From Malachius bipustulatus (taxonomy: Eukaryota > Arthropoda > Insecta > Coleoptera > Melyridae): DNA of 64,000 nucleotides. The translations under genes were made by a program, and so were the position numbers. The notes beneath the pieces are model-generated. The model was not told the DNA's origin. It searched no databases and saw only the letters and a list, made by a program, of their open reading frames with translations. Where the stretch lies: NCBI GenBank assembly GCA_910589415.1, contig OU342632.1, positions 16,619,507 to 16,683,506 on the forward strand, given 5' to 3'. Numbering within the stretch: the first letter of the stretch is position 1; every line of letters begins with the position of its first letter. Below are positions 58,117 through 64,000 of the stretch, in pieces.

Positions 58117-59955
58117 TAAAAAAACCTTCTTGCGCATCAATCGCAGAAATAGTGTATTTTTATGCGAAAATTTTTCCCGCCTTTTAAATTGGCTTTCTGA
58201 ATTTTTCCATAGTCAGGTCGAATTTGCGTAGAGGTTTACTGATGTGAAAATTCATTTCATTTCGTTTGAAAGCGTGCCATAAAATAGATTTTTACACATA
58301 ATAAACCAAAAAAAATTTACAAAATTCAACAATTTCGTCCCTTTTCCTATACCCGCCACTGACTAACTTTAAAAAGTTACAGGCGAGTTCTGAAAATCGA
58401 ACATTTGAAATTTTAGAGAAATAAACATCATGTAAAAAATTCGAATAACTCCGCCATTTCTCTTATTTGCTTCTTGAAATTTTGGAGAGTTAAAGTTTAT
58501 TAGTGTAGTTGTCTACTCTGAAAATTTCAGGTAAATTCTCTCAAAAATGTGCTCATAATCAGTTAAAGAAATTTAGCCATTTTTACCATTTTCTTTCTCA
58601 CGCCACTAGCTTATTATTAAAAATAATTAAAATTTTATTGCATTAATTCACATTTCAAATCATTTTAATCCAATCTTGTTAATATAGGTGTGTAGGAGTT
58701 TTTATTTTCTGCAATTGGGGTTGGCAGGAGCAGGCATATCTGCATGGGTGGTCGGTGGTCCCGCCCGAGCCGAGCGCGAAGAAAACGGTGCGCTGGTGCT
58801 GGTGCTGGTGGGTACACGACGCATCGCTGATGGGCTTTTCCACATTTTTATATTATTCTAATAATAAACATTCAATCATTAAGTTATTAGACAAGCCTTT
58901 AATTGCCATTCTCATTATTTTGTTCGGCGAAAACCATGCCACATGGACCGGATTTTTCGAAATTTTAAAGGACACCCTGTAGAAGTAACGCGACTTTTGA
59001 AAACTTTTTTCAACGAAAATTTAACGTCATCCCAAAGTTTCGCAAGTGTAAAAAATTTCTTTCACTAATCTTGAAAGATGAAGCTACTAGAACGTTTTTA
59101 AAATTTTAGAGAAATTAACATCATGTAAAATAAATTCAAATATCTCCGCCATTTCTTTTATATGATCCTTGAAATTTTTGAAGATTAAAGAGTATTAGTA
59201 TAGTTGTCTACTGTAAAAAATTTAGTTCAATTCCTTCAAAAATGTGCTCAAAAACGGTTATAGAAATTTACCCATTTTTACCCTTTTCTTACCCACGCCA
59301 CTGGCTTATTAATAGAAATAATGCAAATTTTATTGCATTAACTCAAATTTTAAATAATTTTCTTCCAATCCTGTTAATTTTATTTCAAAGTTATTTTACC
59401 ATCTTGCTCATACAGGGGTTCAAAAAATAGTAAATTTTTCGAAAATTCAAATGGTCGCCATTTTGAAACGGCTTGGCCGATTTTGCTCAAGTGCAATACC
59501 AGACCACTATCTGTGGACATCTTACTCTCACAAAAATTTCAGCCCCCTAGATTGAAAACTGCGGCCAGAAACCGTGCCTCAAAGTCCGGATTTGGGGAAC
59601 TTTGAAAGGACACCCTGTAGAAGTAACGTGACTTTTGGAATTTTTTTCAACGAAAATCTAAAGTCATTCCAAAGCTTTACAAGAATCCAAAATTTCGTTC
59701 ACTAATCTTGAAAGATAAAGCTACAGGAGCGTTTTTAAAATCGAAAAATCGTGATTTTGGAGAAATATATATATATATAAATATATAAATATATAAATAT
59801 ATAAATATATATATATATCGTGGGCAGGTGAATTTTGGAAAACAACTTTTTCGTGATCTGGGGGTCATGATCGGTGGACATTTGATGAGTTTGGGTGATT
59901 TTCGAAAAGTGATGTCGTCCTCAATAGTGTATTTTTTTATTAAAAAATACACTAA
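58117..59955 (+). mobile_element. HINE-like repeat copy 3
   Basis: The same 5' start and stem-loop as copies 1, 2 and 4; the same tail as copy 2, ending in the AGTGTATTTTTT/AAAAAATACACT hairpin plus AA at 59955. The TA tract is at 59766-59818. One full body unit and part of a second; between them sits a GC-rich insert (58700-58860) absent from copies 1 and 2. Inserted into a LINE relic on its left. Confidence 0.82.
58700..58860 (+). other. GC-rich insert inside HINE-like copy 3
   Basis: GC-rich segment open on the plus strand from LGLAGAGISAWVVGGPARAE to ENGALVLVLVG and on to a stop near 58850. It is shared with copy 4 (61615-61720), where a small deletion and a TAG break the frame. Not present in copies 1 and 2. 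Composition is unlike the rest of the element; possibly a captured fragment. Contains (GGTGCT)n. Confidence 0.6.
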
Positions 59956-61008
59956 AAGCAGATCCAATTCCCACATAAAAAGTTCTGAATGTTGAGAACT
60001 GTTCCTACCATTTTAGTGGTAAGCCTCGTACCCTCGCTCGTACCTATATCGTCCAGCTTTTGAATAAGTCTATACGTGCGGAAATTCTGTCAGTGAATTT
60101 TAAAACTCTAAATATAGGACATTGCCGTGCTGCTTACTGTCAAGTTCAGTCGTTCACCCGATTCAGCAGGTTAGTAAAAACTGAGCTTATGGAAATACCT
60201 TCTAGCCCTTATTAAAAGAAACAAGAATAATTTAGTAAAAAGTTGGAAAGGTTTGAAGGTTTTGGTATAGGAGTCTCACCATGGTTTATGTGAGCGGCAG
60301 AAGGGTCCATGGTGTCCTAGTCGCCTAGGTGCACAGTCACTACTTCCCACCATACTACTAAACTAACTAACAAACTAAGAACTGAGCCACCAGACATAAG
60401 TCCATGGTGCGCAGAAAATACTTAGTTGTTGTCATTAACAGTAGGAAGAAGTCTAGATAGATACAAAATATGTTTTTGGCTAGCTTGGCTATCCACAGCG
60501 ACCATGTTAATTGGTCTGTTGTTACATTCTACCTTTTCACTCTTTTTGAATATTTAATAACTCATTTCAGTGCTTTTTGACGATTATATCTCCAAGAATA
60601 ACCAAATATTTGAAACGTTTTTTTTTAAATACTGCTCATATATTGAAAATACTTTTCAGAAGAAGTAACTTGTTGGTGTTTGAAGAAACTTCTGTGATTC
60701 ATCAAGAGCAGTTGAGTTGATGTTATGAGGTTCAAATACTCTAAAAAATTTCATTATGTATCTCTCATCCCATTTTACAAATGTATTTTGTCATCTTGTA
60801 GCCTAAAACTAACTATAATGGACCATAATCTTCTATCATCTATCAAATTGTCCTATATGATCATTTCTGAGAGAATTTCTTCTTTTATATGGGAGCTAAC
60901 TACAAGATTGGATTTGGTGCAAGTTTTTTTTTTCTTTTTAATAACAAACCGTTTTCTTGACGATATAATAATCTTATTACCTAATAAACTACTTTTATCT
61001 TCTTGACC
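59956..61008. other. No confirmed gene; one strong donor-like site
   Basis: 60030-60169 is slightly CpG-richer and ends CAGCAG|GTTAGT at 60170 on the plus strand, with TCAGT initiator-like motifs near 60094 and 60146. This could be a short non-coding first exon but nothing else supports it. The rest is AT-rich. Confidence 0.3.
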
Positions 61009-62827
61009 TAAAAAAAAACCTTCTTGCGCATCAATCGCAGAAACAGTGTATTTTTATGCGATTCAACTATGAAAATTTTTGCCGCCTTTTAAATTGGCTT
61101 TCTGAATTTTTCAATAGTCAGGTCGAATTTACGTAGTGGTTTACTGTGAAAATTTCATTTCATTTCGTTTGAAAGCGTGCCATAAAATAGATTTTTACAT
61201 ATAATAAACCAAAAAAAAAATTGGCAAAATTTAACAATTTCGTCTCTTGTCCTATATACCCGCCACTGACTAACTTTAAAAAGTTACAGGCGAGTTCTGA
61301 AAACCGAACATTTGAAATTTTAGAGAAATAAAAATCATGTAAAAAAATTCGAAAAACTCCGCCATTTCTCTTATTTGCTTCTTTAAATTTTGGAGAGTTA
61401 CAAGCTATTAGTGTAGTTGTCTACTCCGAAAATTTCAGGTAAATTCCCTCAAAAATGTGCTCATAATCAATTAAAGAAATTTAGCCATTTTTACCATTTT
61501 CTTATCCACGCCACTAGCTTACTAATGAAAATAATAAAAATTTTATTGCATTAATTCAAATTTCAAATCATTTTAATCCAATCTTGTTAATACAGGTTTT
61601 TAGGAGTTTTTATTTTCTGCAATTGGGGTTGGCAGGAGCAGTCATATCTGCATGGGTGGTCCCGCCCTAGCCGAGCGCGATGAAAACGGTGCGCTGGTCT
61701 GGTGCTGGTGCTGGTTTTAAATCAAGCAGTCCCGGGTCTGAATATTACATTCAATCGTTAAGTTATTAAACAAGCCTTTAATTGTCATCCTCATTATTTT
61801 GTTGTGAAAAGTTTTCTTTCTATATTGCTTATACAGGGACTAAAAAATAGCCTTTTTCCCTAAAATTCAAAAAGCCGCCATTTTGAAACGGCTCGATCGA
61901 TTTTGCTCAAAAATGCAATACCAGACCACTACTTGTGGATAATATCTTCCTCCCATAAAAATTTCAGCCTCCTAGATTGAAAACTGCTACCAGAAAACCG
62001 TGCCACAGGACCGGATGTTTCGAAATTTTAAAGGACACCCTGTAGAAGTAACGCGACTTTTGAAAAATTTTTCAACGAAAATTTAACGTCATCCCAAAGT
62101 TTCACAAGAGTAAAAAAATTTCTTCCACTAATCTTGAAAGATGAAGCTACTAGAGCGTTTTTAAAATTTTAGAGAAATTTACATCATGTAAAATAAATTT
62201 AAATATCTCCGCCATTTTTTTTATTTGATCCTTGAAATTTTTGAAGATTAAAGAGTATTAGTATAGTTGTCTACTGTAAAAATTTTAGTTCAATTCCTTA
62301 AAAAATGTGCTCAAAAACTGTTATAGAAATTAAGCCATTTTCACTCTTTTCCTACCCACGCCACTGGCTTATTAATGGAAAAAATTCAAATTTTTTTGCA
62401 TTAACTCAAATTTCAATTAATTTTCTTTCAATCCTGTTAACTTGATGTGAAAGTTTTTTTGCCATCTTGCTCATACAGGGATTCAAAAAATAGTAAATTT
62501 TCCGCAAATTCAAATAGCCGCCATTTTGAAATGGCTCGGCCGATTTTGCTCAAGTGCAATACCAGACCAGTCCTTGTGGACATCTTACTCTCACAAAAAT
62601 TTCAGCCCCCTAGATTGAAAACTGCGGCCAGAAACCGTGCCTCAAGGACCGTATTCTTGGAATTTTGAAAGGACACCCTGTAGGAGTAACGTGACTTTTG
62701 GAAATTTTTTCAACGAAAATCTAAAGTCATCCCTCAACTTTATAAGAATCCAAAATTTCGTTCACTAATCTTGAAAGATAAAGCTACAGGAGCGTTTTGA
62801 AACTCGAAAAATCGTGATTTTGGAGAA

Positions 62828-62870
<43 letters not shown>
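61009..62870 (+). mobile_element. HINE-like repeat copy 4, ended by a Penelope-like element
   Basis: Shares the 5' end with copies 1-3 and has two clear body units about 643 bp apart ('GCCATTTTGAAACGGCTCG' near 61877 and its relative near 62520). It also has the GC-rich insert (61615-61720) and a TA tract at 62828-62868. Instead of the 136-bp 3' tail, the Penelope-like ORF begins right after the TA tract. The tail may lie beyond the window, on the far side of that element. Confidence 0.82.
61615..61720 (+). other. GC-rich insert inside HINE-like copy 4
   Basis: Homologue of 58700-58860 (shared 'GCAATTGGGGTTGGCAGGAG', 'CCGAGCGCGA', 'GGTGCGCTGGT'). It differs by a 7-bp deletion and a stop codon, and its 3' part diverges after the GGTGCT repeats. 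Confidence 0.6.
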
Positions 62871-62871
<1 letters not shown>

Positions 62872-62901
62872 TTGAGCTTTATAACTACCGACTGATTATG
62901 A

Positions 62902-64000
62902 GTCACCAATATAATAACCAACTACTTACATAAGAACGAATCGGAGAAATCCTATATCAGGGAAATGTATCACAACACAAAGAAATTCGTGAAAGACAAT
63001 CAAGACCTCGTGATCAGCCAATCGGACAAAGGTAATGTCACAGTCATCATGAAACGCACAGACTATGAAGAGAAGATGATGACACTAATCAACAATGAAG
63101 AGGTCTACAAAGAAATCCGAACCGATCCTACTACCAAGATCCAGACTTCCTGCAACAAGAGGATCAAGCAAATGAAGGAACAAGGCTACATCACACAACA
63201 GCAGGCAAAGACAATGAGTTTCTATAATGCAATTCCAGCCAGAATATATGGACTCCCGAAATATCACAAAGAGGGTTGTCCTCTGAGACCGATCATATCC
63301 ACGATCAATTCACCAACGTCAAAAATTAGCAAGCACATAGCTGACATACTTAAGGACGCTTTCAAGGAGTTTTTCATATTTTCAATCAAGGACTCATTTA
63401 CTTTTGCATCAAAAATAAACGGAATACATCTTCCAATGGGCCATGTTGTTGTCTCACTTGACGTCGTATCTTTGTTCACAAACATCTCATTGGAACTTAC
63501 CACCACAATAATTTCGGAGGAATGGGACCTAATTAAAGATAAAACGAATATACCAAAAGAAGAATTCCTCGATATAGTGAGATTTTTGTTTGACTCCAAT
63601 TTTTTCTTGTACAAAGGAAAGTTTTACTCTCAAATTTTTGGTTGCCCGATGGGGAGTAACTTAAGTCCTGTTTTGGCCAACATGGTGATGACCAAACTCA
63701 TCAAGATATCGATAGATAAACTACCCTACCAATTACCTTTCATATACCAATACATGGATGACCTGATAATGGCAATACCAGAGAACGGAAAGGAAGAAAT
63801 ATTGCAAGTGTTCAACTCATACGATGATCACATCAGATTCACTATGGAGGTAGAAGAGGATAGAGCTGTTCCATTCCTAGACACAAAAGTCATCAGATCC
63901 GAAGATAACATCATCAGGCTAGACTGGTACCAGAAGTCAATACACTCAGGCAGATACGTTCATCAACAGTCATACCATGACATAAAAATGAAGACCAACG
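62902..64000 (+). CDS. Penelope-like element reverse transcriptase (5'-truncated, open at window end)
   Basis: One uninterrupted frame from after a TGA (62899-62901) to the window edge, about 366 codons, with no stop. Motifs in order: 'SQSDKGNVTVIMKR' (S-D-K-G-N-x-x-V, Penelope signature), 'PARIYGLPKYHK' with 'PLRPIISTINSPTSKIS', 'VSLDVVSLFTNI' (palm A, D-V-x-S-L-F-T-x-I), 'FGCPMGSNLSPVLANM', 'YQYMDDLIMAI' (palm C, Y-M-D-D), 'VPFLDTKVI' and 'DWYQKSIHSGRYVHQQSYH' (family thumb motif). A GIY-YIG endonuclease would follow outside the window. The N-terminal ~200 residues usual for the family are missing, so the copy is 5'-truncated at the TA tract. The intact frame suggests recent insertion. Confidence 0.92.

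Noticed and set aside
1..64000. CRISPR arrays, bacterial operons, rRNA and functional tRNA genes
   Set aside because: Looked for and not seen; tandem repeats present are satellite- or transposon-type, and tRNA-like segments are SINE heads with poor stems.

Overview
This looks like an intergenic or intronic stretch of an insect (arthropod) nuclear genome. It is strongly AT-rich, has no operons or dense genes, and almost everything recognisable is a transposable element (TE) of a kind common in insects: mariner/Tc1-like transposons with 'CAGGGTG'-type ends and TA target duplications, endonuclease-RT LINE relics, tRNA-derived SINEs, a Penelope-like element and long foldback elements. The species cannot be named from the sequence.

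Host signal is thin. The best host-gene candidate is a 121-bp GC-richer open block at 10,746-10,866 (+) with clean splice borders and an RVSF motif. Weaker candidates are a 5' coding exon at 48,283-48,382 (-) and possible first-exon/promoter blocks near 29.6-30.07 kb, 53.9-54.26 kb and 60.1 kb. Much of the window could be intron of a large gene.

Layout: 0-2.2 kb is copy 1 of a repeated ~1.3-1.9 kb element with a TA-microsatellite (called HINE-like here), with a MITE inside its TA tract. 2.6-3.8 kb is a tandem array closed by inverted repeats. 4.9-5.5 kb is a LINE 3' relic. 8.2 kb is a MITE. 10.7 kb is the candidate exon. 12.6-14.3 kb holds twin TIR elements, followed by a palm-deleted LINE (14.3-16.0 kb). 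17.3-26.5 kb is a series of TIR/foldback elements, one dense in GAAnnTTC palindromes. 26.7-28.8 kb is a LINE split by HINE-like copy 2. 31.1-33.3 kb holds a 1.44-kb foldback and a Harbinger-type element almost touching. 34.2-35.5 kb is another palm-deleted LINE with a MITE. 40.6-45.3 kb is a four-level nest: palindromic MITE, LINE, mariner, SINE. 46.4-47.3 kb is a foldback. 48.7-49.9 kb holds transposase relics. 51.8-53.5 kb is a mariner-like element of the D-D41-D type, interrupted by a 371-bp TIR element. 55.7-57.5 kb holds a transposase relic and nested TIR elements. 58.1-62.9 kb holds HINE-like copies 3 and 4. 62.9-64.0 kb is a Penelope-like reverse transcriptase, open to the window edge.

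The elements do not act together as a pathway. The window records successive insertions whose order can be read from the nesting. Class names for elements without coding sequence are inferred from ends and target duplications.
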